From assembly GCF_900143235.1 (NCBI RefSeq), contig NZ_FRDF01000008.1:100570-164569 (forward strand): 64,000 bases of DNA, written 5' to 3'. The translations under genes and the position numbers were made by a program. Source of the stretch: Erythrobacter sanguineus (GTDB lineage Bacteria; Pseudomonadota; Alphaproteobacteria; Sphingomonadales; Sphingomonadaceae). Position 1 is the stretch's first letter. Each line of letters starts with the position of its first letter. The notes beneath the pieces were generated by a model, which saw only the letters and a program-made list of their open reading frames with translations, was not told the DNA's origin and did no database searches. Shown here one piece after another: positions 1-8,428 of this stretch.

Positions 1-360
1 CTTTTGCGGACGTTCGTAACGGAACAGCGGGCCGTGGGTCGCGACCTTCAGCGGCGCATATTGCTGCCAGCCGTTGGTGAGGAAAGCGCGCGCGATCCCG
101 GCGGTGAATTCGGGGCGCAGGGTGAGCGAATCCCCGCCGCGATCTTCGAAGGAATACATCTCCTTCGACACCACATCGGTCGTCTCGCCGAGGCTGCGCG
201 CAAACACCTCGGTCTTCTCGAAGGCCGGCATTTCGACCCGGCGGAAGCGATACAGGCGGCGCACGCGCTCAAACGTCTCGACCACGAAGGCGAAAGCCTC
301 GGCCTCGGCGCCGAAAATATCCTGAGTGCCTCTGATGGCCTGCGGGGTGTTCTTGCTCAT
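1..360 (-). CDS. hisS: Histidine--tRNA ligase, N-terminal part (runs off left edge)
   Basis: This is the first 120 residues of histidyl-tRNA synthetase, which charges tRNA-His in the cytoplasm. The protein opens [17 protein letters not shown], the usual start of the bacterial enzyme, and later shows the class II motif 2 entry TLRPEFTAG followed by the region ending FRYERPQK. The start ATG is the complement of 358-360. The rest of the gene, with motif 3 and the anticodon-binding domain, lies outside the window. It is divergent from ppa, with about 118 bp between the two starts that must hold both promoters. The identification rests on clear family sequence; only the missing C-terminus is unknown. 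Confidence 0.93.
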   Translation of the reverse strand, partial: MSKNTPQAIRGTQDIFGAEAEAFAFVVETFERVRRLYRFRRVEMPAFEKTEVFARSLGETTDVVSKEMYSFEDRGGDSLTLRPEFTAGIARAFLTNGWQQYAPLKVATHGPLFRYERPQK

Positions 361-478
361 GGGATTCCTTGGTGTACCGGGCGCAGTTAAGCCCACGCGG
401 GGTCTTTCGCAATCCTGCGGCACGGATTAAGGGGCGGGGCGTTACCGCTTCTTCACGTAGCCGCAAAAGAGAACAATC

Positions 479-1009
479 ATGCGCATCGACAAGATCCCCA
501 CCGGCATCAATCCGCCCGACGATCTCAACGTGATCATCGAAGTGCCGACCGGCGGCGAGCCGGTGAAGTATGAATTCGACAAGGAATCAGGCGCGCTGTT
601 CGTCGACCGCATCCTGCACACGCCGATGCGCTATCCGGCCAATTACGGCTTTGTTCCGCACACGCTCAGCCCCGATGGCGATCCGCTGGATGCGCTGGTG
701 ATCGCGCGTTCGCCCTTCATCCCCGGCTGCGTTGTCCGCGCCCGCCCGATCGGGGTGCTCAACCTCGAAGACGAACATGGCGGCGATGAAAAGCTGATCT
801 GCGTGCCGGTGGACACAACCTTCCCCTATTATTCGGACGTGGCCGAGACCAAGGATCTGCCTTCGATCATCTTCGCGCAGATCGAGCACTTTTTCACCCA
901 CTACAAGGATCTGGAAGCCGAAAAGTGGGTGCGCGTGGGCAAGTGGGGCGATGCCGCCGAAGCCCGGCAGGTCACCATCGAGGCGATCGAGCGGTACAAA
1001 AACTCCTGA
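479..1009 (+). CDS. ppa: Inorganic pyrophosphatase (family I)
   Basis: The enzyme hydrolyses cytoplasmic pyrophosphate to phosphate, pulling biosynthetic reactions such as tRNA charging and nucleic acid synthesis forward. The 176-residue length is typical of bacterial family I enzymes. The metal-binding signature DGDPLD sits at residues 66-71, and the substrate-site stretches RYPANYGFVP (51-60) and later KWVRVGKWGDA are present. The ATG at 479 is preceded by an A/G-rich stretch (aaaagagaac) that can act as ribosome binding site. It stands alone, divergent from hisS. No oddity was seen. Confidence 0.96.
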   Translation: MRIDKIPTGINPPDDLNVIIEVPTGGEPVKYEFDKESGALFVDRILHTPMRYPANYGFVPHTLSPDGDPLDALVIARSPFIPGCVVRARPIGVLNLEDEHGGDEKLICVPVDTTFPYYSDVAETKDLPSIIFAQIEHFFTHYKDLEAEKWVRVGKWGDAAEARQVTIEAIERYKNS

Positions 1010-1020
1010 TTTGCGCCCAC

Positions 1021-1120
1021 CGTCCGGGGTACGAAGTTCTCGCTCGTGCGGCCTCAAGGTCGCGTCGCTGCGGGCGGTTTTGCAGGTGTGGTTCGCACGT
1101 TTGCGTGTTCAGCTCCGATC
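1021..1120. repeat. GC-rich intergenic repeat, family 1, copy A
   Basis: The stretch after ppa resembles the one after prs at 34521-34620. Shared blocks include tcgctgcgggcg (1065-1076 here, 34565-34576 there) and tgcaggtgtg (1081-1090 here, 34581-34590 there), with identical 16-bp spacing, plus a looser match over the preceding 40 bp. There is no coding potential of its own. It is a dispersed noncoding repeat of unknown function. Confidence 0.6.
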
Positions 1121-1205
1121 GCGCAGCGACCGCGTAGGCGCGCGCCCAGGCCCGCAGGGTTTGAAACCGCACCGGGGATGATCGGCCGAAGGGCCGGGTT
1201 CAAAA

Positions 1206-1583
1206 CTAGAAAAGGCTGAGCAGCGCCTTGATGATCAGGGTCAGGCCGAACGGCAGGCCGATCGCCAGCAACCACAGTCCCGCAATGTCACGGCGGAAGG
1301 CGGCGGCATAGGCAGGATCAGCGGCCTGACCATCGTCCAGCGCGGCCCAGCGACCTTCGAACCAGCGCAGGGCGGGAATGATGCCCGCCACCAGCACCAC
1401 CAGCGCCGCATAGGGCAACAGTCCCGAGGTGCCCTCGCTCAGCGCCTTGACCGTCATGAAAATCTGCAGGCCGGTATAGACCAGCAGACCATAGGCGACA
1501 TGATCGCTCATCGACTTGCGCCAGTCGCGCACCCGTGCTGAGGCCGTGGCCCGTGCCTGATGGTGCTCGGTTGCTTTGCCCAT
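1206..1583 (-). CDS. Small predicted inner-membrane protein, unknown function
   Basis: I do not recognise the family. From the ATG complementary to 1581-1583 it encodes 125 residues: a charged N-terminus (MGKATEHHQARAT) and then about three hydrophobic segments, around HVAYGLLVYTGLQIF, LPYAALVVLVAGIIPAL and LWLLAIGLPFGLTLII. This suggests a small integral membrane protein with a cytoplasmic N-terminal tail. A longer start at 1628 is possible, but the added residues look non-conserved. It is convergent with ppa and divergent from lptB. No function can be inferred from context. Confidence 0.6.
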   Translation of the reverse strand: MGKATEHHQARATASARVRDWRKSMSDHVAYGLLVYTGLQIFMTVKALSEGTSGLLPYAALVVLVAGIIPALRWFEGRWAALDDGQAADPAYAAAFRRDIAGLWLLAIGLPFGLTLIIKALLSLF

Positions 1584-1833
1584 GATGCCGCTCCCCCACG
1601 GTCTGGAATTGATGATCGAGTATCGCAAAGCACGCGGAAGGTTGCAATGGGCAGCGAAAAATCGCCATTTTGTTGCGCCGGGGCCAATCTTGCAGAGGCA
1701 AGCATCGGAAATGACGCAAAGTTTGGCGCGGGATGCGCGTGCAGCACCCCGATCTGTGGCGGCTAAGCAATAATCCTGCCAAACCTGTCTCGGGTCTTTC
1801 CTGAGGGCCGAAGGGTGCTAAAGACCGCAGGCA

Positions 1834-2616
1834 ATGTCTGAAACGTCCCTATCCGAAACGATGGCCGAAGCGGCTCCCGCCACCCAGCCGCTGGGCACCG
1901 GACTCGAGGTGATCTCGATCGCCAAGAGCTATGACAAGCGCGCGGTGCTATCCGATATTTCGTTCAGCGTCGCCAAGGGCGAGGTGTTCGGCTTGCTCGG
2001 CCCCAATGGGGCGGGGAAGACCACCTGCTTCTATTCGATCATGGGTCTGGTGAAGCCGGATTCGGGCCGCATCCTGATGGATGGCGAGGATGTGACCAAG
2101 TTGCCGATGTATCGCCGCGCGATTCTGGGGCTGGGTTATCTGCCGCAGGAAACCAGCATCTTTCGCGGAATGACGGTGGAACAGAACATCAATTGCGTGC
2201 TCGAACTGGTCGAGCCCGATAGCACCACCCGCGCCGCCGAACTGGAACGCCTGCTCGACGAATTCGGCCTTGCGCGGCTGCGCGAATCGCCCGCGATGGC
2301 CCTGTCGGGCGGCGAGCGGCGGCGCTGCGAAATTGCCCGCGCGCTGGCGGCCAAGCCTTCGATCATGCTGCTGGATGAACCCTTCGCCGGGATCGATCCA
2401 CTGTCGATCAGCGACATCCGCGAGCTTGTGCGCGACCTCAAGGCGCGCGGTATCGGGGTGCTGATCACCGATCACAACGTGCGCGAAACGCTGGATATCG
2501 TTGACCGCGCCTGCATCATCTACGGCGGGCAGGTGCTGTTCGCCGGCAGCCCGCAGGAACTGGTCGCCGACGAGAACGTGCGACGCTTGTATCTCGGCGA
2601 GAGCTTCACGCTCTAG
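1834..2616 (+). CDS. lptB: LPS export ABC transporter ATP-binding protein
   Basis: LptB powers extraction of lipopolysaccharide from the inner membrane by the LptB2FG complex. The 260-residue protein has Walker A GPNGAGKTT at about residues 56-64, the signature LSGGERRR, Walker B IMLLDEPFAGID, and the switch region ITDHN. The stretch YLPQETSIFRGMTVEQNI is typical of LptB rather than amino-acid ABC ATPases. A 20-residue Ala/Pro/Ser-rich N-terminal extension precedes the domain. The gene ends 9 bp before rpoN, the lptB-rpoN order seen in many proteobacteria, so the two are probably co-transcribed. Confidence 0.94.
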   Translation: MSETSLSETMAEAAPATQPLGTGLEVISIAKSYDKRAVLSDISFSVAKGEVFGLLGPNGAGKTTCFYSIMGLVKPDSGRILMDGEDVTKLPMYRRAILGLGYLPQETSIFRGMTVEQNINCVLELVEPDSTTRAAELERLLDEFGLARLRESPAMALSGGERRRCEIARALAAKPSIMLLDEPFAGIDPLSISDIRELVRDLKARGIGVLITDHNVRETLDIVDRACIIYGGQVLFAGSPQELVADENVRRLYLGESFTL

Positions 2617-2625
2617 CATACTGGC

Positions 2626-4119
2626 ATGGCTCTCGGCCCCCGCCTCGATTTACGGCAGACACAATCGCTGGTGATGACGCCGCAATTGCAGCAGGCGATC
2701 AAGCTGCTGGCGGCATCGAACCTCGAGATTGAAAGCTTCATCGCCGAGGCGCTGGACGCCAACCCGCTGCTCGATACCGCGACGCCCGCGCCCGACGAGC
2801 CTGAGCGCGGCGAGGTTGCGGTTGCCCTTCCCGAAGATGCGCCTGCCGACCAGTTGATCGCGCTGGGCGGCGGCGAAGGCGATGCCCCGCTCGATCTCGC
2901 CTCGGTCGACCGGGACTGGGACACCGGCGATGGCGCGGCGCGCGGTGCCCGCGATGCCGAATGGGGCGCTGCGGCGAGCGCGGGCGGCGATTTCGCCGAA
3001 CTGCCCGACTGGGAACAGCTGCGCGCCGCCGAGGTGACGCTGACCGAGCACCTCGACGCCCAGATCGGCACGATGGCAAGCGACCCGCGCACCGGTTTCA
3101 TCGCGCGCCGCATCATCGGCCTGCTCGACGATGCGGGTTATCTCGGCACGCCGATCGACGAGGTGGCGGATGATCTGGGCGTCGATCTGGTCGAGGCCGA
3201 AGCCGCGCTGGCGCTGGTGCAATCGCTCGACCCCTCCGGCGTGGGCGCGCGCAATCTGGCGGAATGCATCGCCATTCAGGCGCGCGAGGCCGATCGCTAT
3301 GATCCCTGCATGGCCGCGCTGATCGCCAATCTCGAACTGGTGGCGCGCGGCGAGGTGGAGCGCCTCAAACGCCTGTGCCGCGTGGATGACGAGGATTTCG
3401 CCGACATGCTGCGCGAATTGCGCAGCTATGACCCCAAGCCCGGCCTCGCCTTCGCGCCGTCTGCCACCAGCACCGTGGTGCCCGATATCCTCATCAGCGC
3501 CAATGCCGCAGGCGGGTGGGACATTGCGCTGAACGAGGAGACGCTGCCCCGGCTGATCGTCAATCGCGGCTATTTCGTCGAGCTGAGCGGCAATGCCGGG
3601 GACAAGGCCGCGCAAGGCTGGCTCAAGGAAAAACTGGCCGATGCACACTGGCTGATCCGCGCGCTCGACCAACGGCAGAAGACGATCCTGAAAACCGCCG
3701 CCGAGATCGTGCGCCAGCAGGACGGGTTCTTTCGCCGCGGGGTGGCCGAACTGCGTCCGCTGACCTTGCGCGAAGTGGCCGAGAAGATCGAAATGCACGA
3801 AAGCACGGTCAGCCGCGTCACCAGCAACAAATACCTCGCCTGCGCGCGCGGGACGTTTGAACTGAAATATTTCTTCACCAGCGGGGTCGGATCAGCTGAT
3901 GGCGAGGGTGCGTCGAGCGCGGCGATCAAGGCACGGATCAAGGCGCTGATCGATGCCGAGACAGTGAAGAAGATCCTGTCCGACCAGCAACTGGCCGACA
4001 TGCTGAAGCAGGAAGGCTTCGACCTTGCCCGGCGCACCGTGGCAAAATACCGCGAGGCGATTGGCCTAGGGTCGAGCGCAGAACGACGGCGCGCCAAGAA
4101 GCTGGCAGGGCTGCGTTAG
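2626..4119 (+). CDS. rpoN: RNA polymerase sigma-54 factor
   Basis: RpoN directs RNA polymerase to -24/-12 promoters, which need an enhancer-binding ATPase to open. The 497-residue protein has the Gln/Leu-rich activator-interacting region I at the N-terminus (LRQTQSLVMTPQLQQAIKLL), an acidic variable region II, the core-binding domain, a helix-turn-helix (LREVAEKIEMHESTVSRVT), and the C-terminal RpoN box in ARRTVAKYREAIGLGSSAER. It follows lptB by 9 bp. A matching sigma54 promoter lies upstream of glnB-amtB in the same window (50747-50762), so nitrogen-control genes are a likely target. Confidence 0.96.
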   Translation: MALGPRLDLRQTQSLVMTPQLQQAIKLLAASNLEIESFIAEALDANPLLDTATPAPDEPERGEVAVALPEDAPADQLIALGGGEGDAPLDLASVDRDWDTGDGAARGARDAEWGAAASAGGDFAELPDWEQLRAAEVTLTEHLDAQIGTMASDPRTGFIARRIIGLLDDAGYLGTPIDEVADDLGVDLVEAEAALALVQSLDPSGVGARNLAECIAIQAREADRYDPCMAALIANLELVARGEVERLKRLCRVDDEDFADMLRELRSYDPKPGLAFAPSATSTVVPDILISANAAGGWDIALNEETLPRLIVNRGYFVELSGNAGDKAAQGWLKEKLADAHWLIRALDQRQKTILKTAAEIVRQQDGFFRRGVAELRPLTLREVAEKIEMHESTVSRVTSNKYLACARGTFELKYFFTSGVGSADGEGASSAAIKARIKALIDAETVKKILSDQQLADMLKQEGFDLARRTVAKYREAIGLGSSAERRRAKKLAGLR

Positions 4120-4167
4120 GAGTTTTCCCGGTCAGCCGGGCGGCGCGTAAAGCCAATTTGCCGGCGC

Positions 4168-4267
4168 GAATCCCGCCGCACGCGGGTGTGACTCGAAAGA
4201 CTCACTCCAAAAAGTTAACGCTCTAAACTTCTTATTAACCTTTTTTGGTGAGAAGTGGCGTGGTTAA
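4168..4267 (+). promoter_or_regulatory. ctrA upstream control region: GANTC and TTAA sites
   Basis: Three GANTC sites, the target of the cell-cycle methylase CcrM, lie within 36 bp (GAATC 4168-4172, GACTC 4190-4194, GACTC 4199-4203). They are followed by TTAA half-sites at 4215-4218 (gttaacg), 4235-4238 (attaacc) and 4264-4267 (gttaatt). In Caulobacter the ctrA promoter is controlled by CcrM methylation with GcrA and by CtrA itself at TTAA-type sites. Similar control here is inferred. No exact TTAA-N7-TTAA full site was found. Confidence 0.55.
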
Positions 4268-4322
4268 TTCACGGCAACCTCTCCTAAGCAGGGGTTACCA
4301 GGGGCAAACAGAGGACCCATTG

Positions 4323-5018
4323 ATGCGTGTGCTGCTGATCGAAGACGAACCGACCACCGCCAAAGCGATTGAGCTGATGCTTACGACCGAAGGTTTCAAT
4401 GTCTATTCGACCGACCTCGGCGAAGAGGGCCTGGATCTGGGCAAGCTGTATGATTACGATATCATCCTGCTCGATCTCAACCTGCCCGACATGCATGGCT
4501 ATGACGTGCTGAAAAAGCTGCGCGTCGCCAAGGTGCAGACCCCGGTGCTGATCCTGTCGGGCATTTCGGAAATGGATTCGAAGATCCGCAGCTTCGGTTT
4601 CGGCGCTGATGATTACGTGACCAAGCCGTTCCACCGCGAGGAACTGGTCGCCCGCATCCATGCCGTGGTGCGCCGGTCCAAGGGCCATTCGCAAAGCGTG
4701 ATCCGCACCGGCAAGCTGGCGGTCAACCTCGACGCCAAGACAGTCGAAGTCGATGGCGCCCGCGTGCATCTGACCGGCAAGGAATATGCGATGCTGGAGT
4801 TGCTGAGCCTGCGCAAGGGCACGACTCTGACCAAGGAAATGTTCCTCAACCACCTTTATGGCGGGATGGACGAACCAGAACTCAAGATCATCGACGTGTT
4901 CATCTGCAAGCTTCGCAAGAAGCTGAGCCATGCTTGCGGCGGCGAGAATTACATCGAGACCGTGTGGGGCCGTGGCTATGTGCTGCGCGACCCGAACGAG
5001 GAAGCCGAAGCGGCGTAA
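4323..5018 (+). CDS. ctrA: Cell cycle response regulator CtrA
   Basis: CtrA is the essential OmpR-type regulator of the alphaproteobacterial cell cycle, motility and division genes. The 231 residues match the family length. The receiver domain opens [20 protein letters not shown], with phospho-acceptor Asp in [10 protein letters not shown], the Thr/Ser switch in LILSG, and Lys in DDYVTKPF. The C-terminal winged helix carries [36 protein letters not shown] and [13 protein letters not shown], the CtrA-specific form. The ATG at 4323 is chosen over upstream starts because it begins the conserved domain. The upstream DNA suggests autoregulation and methylation control. Confidence 0.96.
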   Translation: MRVLLIEDEPTTAKAIELMLTTEGFNVYSTDLGEEGLDLGKLYDYDIILLDLNLPDMHGYDVLKKLRVAKVQTPVLILSGISEMDSKIRSFGFGADDYVTKPFHREELVARIHAVVRRSKGHSQSVIRTGKLAVNLDAKTVEVDGARVHLTGKEYAMLELLSLRKGTTLTKEMFLNHLYGGMDEPELKIIDVFICKLRKKLSHACGGENYIETVWGRGYVLRDPNEEAEAA

Positions 5019-5025
5019 CTCGTTT

Positions 5026-5135
5026 CGCCCTCAAACGCCGGGCGGCGGACATCCGTCCGCCTTGGCTTTCGCGCCATAAGGCGCAGCGGGCCGTCGCCCT
5101 TGCGGCCCTTCGGGCCGATCGGCCTGATTCCTTCG
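5026..5135. repeat. GC-rich intergenic repeat, family 2, copy D
   Basis: The stretch between ctrA and the mscS-like gene reads cctcaaacgccgg, then acatccg, then cttggctttc, followed by ggcccttcgggcc palindromes. The same order of blocks (cctcaagcaccgg, gcatccg, cttggctttc, gcccttcgggcc) is found at about 52748-52850 downstream of amtB. It has no coding potential and sits between 3' ends of genes. It is a dispersed noncoding repeat of unknown role. Confidence 0.55.
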
Positions 5136-5145
5136 CACTCTTGCC

Positions 5146-6363
5146 CTATTGTGGCTCTGCGTGGGCAAGATTGCCGAAATCGACCCCGGTCGGCTCCTGG
5201 AACAACCGCAGGTGGAATTCGGGCATGATCGCCAGCATGTGATCGAAGATATCGGCCTGTATGCTCTCATATTCGACCCAGGCGGTGGTATCCGTAAAGC
5301 AGTATAATTCCAGCGGCAGGCCCTGCCCGCCCGGCGGCAATTGCCGCACCAGCAGGGTAAAATGCGCATTGATCCGGGGGTGATGCTGGAGATAGGCCAG
5401 CACATAGGCGCGGAAGCTGCCGATATTGGTCAACCGCCGACGATTGACCGGGTTTTCCTCACCCGCAACCTCGCGCCCGTTCCACGCGGCAATCTCGGCC
5501 TGCTTTTCCGCCAGATAGGGCCGCAGCAGCCGGAAGCGGTGCAGCGCGGCAACTTCATCCTCGGTCAGAAATCGGATCGTGTTCTGGTCAAGCGGCAAGG
5601 CGCGCTTGATCCGCCGCCCGCCCGCCTCGCTCATCCCGCGCCAGTTGCGATAGGAATCAGACACCAGCCGATGGGTCGGGATGGTGGTGATGGTCTTGTC
5701 GAAATTCTGGACCTTCACCGTGTGCAACGAGATGTCGATGACATCGCCATCGGCGTTCATCCCCGGCATTTCGATCCAGTCGCCCACCCGCAGCATATCA
5801 TTGGTGGACAGCTGCACACTGGCGACAAGGCTGAGGATCGTATCCTTGAACACCAGCAGCAGCACCGCAGTGATCGCGCCCAGCCCGGACAGCAGCAGCA
5901 ATGGCGATTCGTCGATCAGGATCGAGATGACGATCAGCGCCGCCCCGCACAGCACGATGATCTTGACCACCTGCAGATAGCCCTTGATCGGGCGGTTCCT
6001 GGCATGTGGCAGGCGTTCGTACAATTCGTTGAGATAGGTCAGGGTCTTGGCGATCGCCAGGGCGACCGACAGCACGATCAGCGTCTGCGCGACATTGCCC
6101 ACCACCTCGCGCGCGGTGGCCGGCAGATAGGGCACCAGATTGATCCCGTTCGACACGATCAGCAGCGGCACCACCGTGGCAAGCCAGCCCACCGCCTTGT
6201 CGATTGTCCGCGTCTTGCGATCGAGCCACGGGGCGGCGGCGCGCAGGATCACGTGCTTGAGCAGATAATTCGCCGCCAGCGCAGCCAGCGTCAGCACTGT
6301 CAGTCCGATCAGCGATTGCAGCCATGCGGGCTGCTGCGCGAGAAATGGCGCGACCTGCTCCAT
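5146..6363 (-). CDS. MscS family mechanosensitive ion channel
   Basis: This is a predicted inner-membrane small-conductance mechanosensitive channel that releases solutes on osmotic downshock. The start chosen is the ATG complementary to 6361-6363 (MEQVAPFLAQQ), giving about 405 residues; an upstream ATG at 6405 would add 14. It has N-terminal membrane helices (LIGLTVLTLAALAANYLL and following), the pore-side region LLLSGLGAITAVLLLVFKDTI, and the MscS beta-domain signature with DMLRVGDWIEMPG and DVIDISLHTVKVQNFDKTI. The long soluble C-terminus resembles the YbdG subgroup. It is convergent with ctrA and divergent from trmB. Confidence 0.85.
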   Translation of the reverse strand: MEQVAPFLAQQPAWLQSLIGLTVLTLAALAANYLLKHVILRAAAPWLDRKTRTIDKAVGWLATVVPLLIVSNGINLVPYLPATAREVVGNVAQTLIVLSVALAIAKTLTYLNELYERLPHARNRPIKGYLQVVKIIVLCGAALIVISILIDESPLLLLSGLGAITAVLLLVFKDTILSLVASVQLSTNDMLRVGDWIEMPGMNADGDVIDISLHTVKVQNFDKTITTIPTHRLVSDSYRNWRGMSEAGGRRIKRALPLDQNTIRFLTEDEVAALHRFRLLRPYLAEKQAEIAAWNGREVAGEENPVNRRRLTNIGSFRAYVLAYLQHHPRINAHFTLLVRQLPPGGQGLPLELYCFTDTTAWVEYESIQADIFDHMLAIMPEFHLRLFQEPTGVDFGNLAHAEPQ

Positions 6364-6458
6364 GCCGGGGGCGATAGCGGCAATCGCCCCGTCACTGCAA
6401 GGCAAGCCAAACAGCGGGGCTGGACAAGCAGGCGCACCCGCGCCTAGCGGCTGCGGTC

Positions 6459-7160
6459 ATGACAGCATTCAAGGAAGGCGATCCGACCACCATCGCCCGG
6501 CTTTACGGGCGCAGCGTCGGCAAGAAATTGCGCGGCCGGCAGCAGGGACTGGTCGATAACCTGCTGCCGCAGATCGCCGTACCGGTTGAAGGCCCGGTGA
6601 CATCCGAAGTGCTGTTTGGCGATTCGCGCCCGCTGCATTTCGAGATCGGCTTTGGCGGTGGTGAGCATCTCGCCTATCGCGCCGATCTCCTGCCCAACCA
6701 TGGATTCATCGGCGCCGAGCCGTTCCTCAACGGCGTCGCTCAGGCGTTGACCCATGTGGAGGAGCAGCGGCTCGCGAATGTCAGGATTCATCACGGAGAC
6801 GCGCTCGAAGTGCTGCGGCGGGTGCCGGACGGCGCGCTGACGATGCTGTATCTACTGCACCCCGATCCTTGGCCCAAGGCCAAGCACGCCAAGCGGCGGA
6901 TGATGAACGACGGCCCAGTGCAGATGTTCGCCGACAAGCTGAAGCCCGGCGGTGAATTCCGCTTCGGCACCGATCATCCCGTCTATGTCCGCCACGCGCT
7001 CATGGTGATGCAGCGGCATACGGACAAGTTCGAATGGGTCGTCGATGGCCCTTCAAGCTGGCAGAACCGGCCAAGCGGGTGGTGCGAAACCCGTTACGAA
7101 CACAAGGCGCGCACCGTGTTCGGCCACGAGGTGTGGTATTTCAGGTTCCGTCGGCGTTAA
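6459..7160 (+). CDS. trmB: tRNA (guanine-N7-)-methyltransferase
   Basis: TrmB makes 7-methylguanosine at position 46 of the variable loop of many tRNAs, using S-adenosylmethionine. The 233-residue protein has the SAM-binding motif LHFEIGFGGGEHL, the following acidic loop FIGAEPFLNGVAQAL, and the family signature LHPDPWPKAKHAKRRMM with its conserved Asp and Lys/Arg residues. RFGTDHPVY follows, as in other TrmB proteins. The ATG at 6459 starts just before the conserved basic N-terminus. The gene is divergent from the channel gene and lies 29 bp before the DUF917 gene. Confidence 0.94.
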   Translation: MTAFKEGDPTTIARLYGRSVGKKLRGRQQGLVDNLLPQIAVPVEGPVTSEVLFGDSRPLHFEIGFGGGEHLAYRADLLPNHGFIGAEPFLNGVAQALTHVEEQRLANVRIHHGDALEVLRRVPDGALTMLYLLHPDPWPKAKHAKRRMMNDGPVQMFADKLKPGGEFRFGTDHPVYVRHALMVMQRHTDKFEWVVDGPSSWQNRPSGWCETRYEHKARTVFGHEVWYFRFRRR

Positions 7161-7189
7161 AGTGCCCCTGATCAAAGGGGACACATCAC

Positions 7190-8419
7190 ATGGCATCACG
7201 GCGGCAATTTCTGGGTGGTTTGGCAGTCGCAGCGGGCACGCTCGCGGCGTGTAAGGAGATTAATGCGGGCGATGGGCCATCCACCGGATCGCGCGCCGCG
7301 AATTCCAACGCTGTGGCGCTGGATGCCGAGGGGCTGGAGGATGCGCTGGTCGGCAGCTCCTATCTTGGTACTGGCGGTGGCGGGAGCCTTGCCGAAGCGC
7401 GCGATTTGATTGCGAAGGATCTTGCGGCAGGACTTGCGTTCACGGCCCTGCCCGTTGCAGCCTTGGTCGATACGGACCGGGTTGCGTGCCCCTACGGCCT
7501 CGCCAGTCTGGCCCCCACCAGCGAGGAAATGCAGGCTAGGCTGGATGCGATTGATCCGGTGGGTGAGCCTGTGCAACTCGCCTTCGAAACGCTGGAGCGG
7601 CATATCGGGCAGAAATTCGCCGGCGTTATTCTGGGCGAAATCGGGCCTCTCAGTCTTGCAGAAGGGTTGTCCATAGCCGCCCGGCTCGGCGTGCCTGCGC
7701 TGGATGCTGATACGGTCGGGCGCGCGGTTCCGGAGATTAACCAGCATTCGGTGAAGGTCGCGGGACTGCCGCTCACCCCGATCGGCGCGGCAACCCCGTT
7801 TGGCGATGAATTGGTTGTTGGCACATTGGGCGACCCCAGCCGCGCGGAGGATATCCTGCGCAGTATCGCCGTGGCGAGCGAAGTTTGCGGGGTCGCCGAC
7901 AGCCCGATCACCGGCGCTCAGGCCAAGGCAAATGGCACGCTGGTAAAAGGCAGCCTTACCCTGGCCCGCGAAATCGGCGCAGCGGTTCGAGCCGCCAGAT
8001 CCTCGGGCGCTGACCCGATTGAAGCGGCGCGACTCGCTGGCGATGGCTATCTGCTGTTCACTGGGACGGTGAGCGAATTCGACTGGCGCGATGAAGACGG
8101 GTTTCTAGTCGGAGAACTGGCGCTGGCTGGCAGTGGCGATTTCGCCGGGCAAAGCTTTGATACAGAATACAAGAACGAACATCTGATCGCCCGTCGCGAT
8201 GGCAGCGTGGTGGCAACCTGCCCCGACCTGATCTCGGTCATCGATATGGAAAGCTTTGACGGCGTGAACAACCCTGATTTCACCAAAGGCCAAAATGTCG
8301 CCGTGCTGGGCTTTCGGTGTGATCCATTGTGGCGGACTGAAGCGGGTCTTGCCGTCTTCAGTCCGCGCTATTTCGGGTATGATGAGGACTATGTCCCGAT
8401 CGAGGAACGACTGGCCTGA
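7190..8419 (+). CDS. DUF917 domain protein with a lipoprotein/Tat-like signal
   Basis: This is a 409-residue DUF917 protein. The family hallmarks are SSYLGTGGGGSLAEAR near residue 55, GEIGPLSLAEGL, PALDADTVGRAVPE, and ending strands with DLISVIDMESF. DUF917 proteins are poorly characterised and usually lack a signal peptide. Here the N-terminus MASRRQFLGGLAVAAGTLAAC has a twin-arginine-like RRQFL motif, a hydrophobic stretch and a lipobox Cys at residue 21, so export and lipid anchoring are predicted. A purine-rich ribosome binding site (aaagggga) precedes the ATG. Co-transcription with trmB is possible. Confidence 0.75.
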   Translation: MASRRQFLGGLAVAAGTLAACKEINAGDGPSTGSRAANSNAVALDAEGLEDALVGSSYLGTGGGGSLAEARDLIAKDLAAGLAFTALPVAALVDTDRVACPYGLASLAPTSEEMQARLDAIDPVGEPVQLAFETLERHIGQKFAGVILGEIGPLSLAEGLSIAARLGVPALDADTVGRAVPEINQHSVKVAGLPLTPIGAATPFGDELVVGTLGDPSRAEDILRSIAVASEVCGVADSPITGAQAKANGTLVKGSLTLAREIGAAVRAARSSGADPIEAARLAGDGYLLFTGTVSEFDWRDEDGFLVGELALAGSGDFAGQSFDTEYKNEHLIARRDGSVVATCPDLISVIDMESFDGVNNPDFTKGQNVAVLGFRCDPLWRTEAGLAVFSPRYFGYDEDYVPIEERLA

Positions 8420-8428
8420 GGTCAGGAA

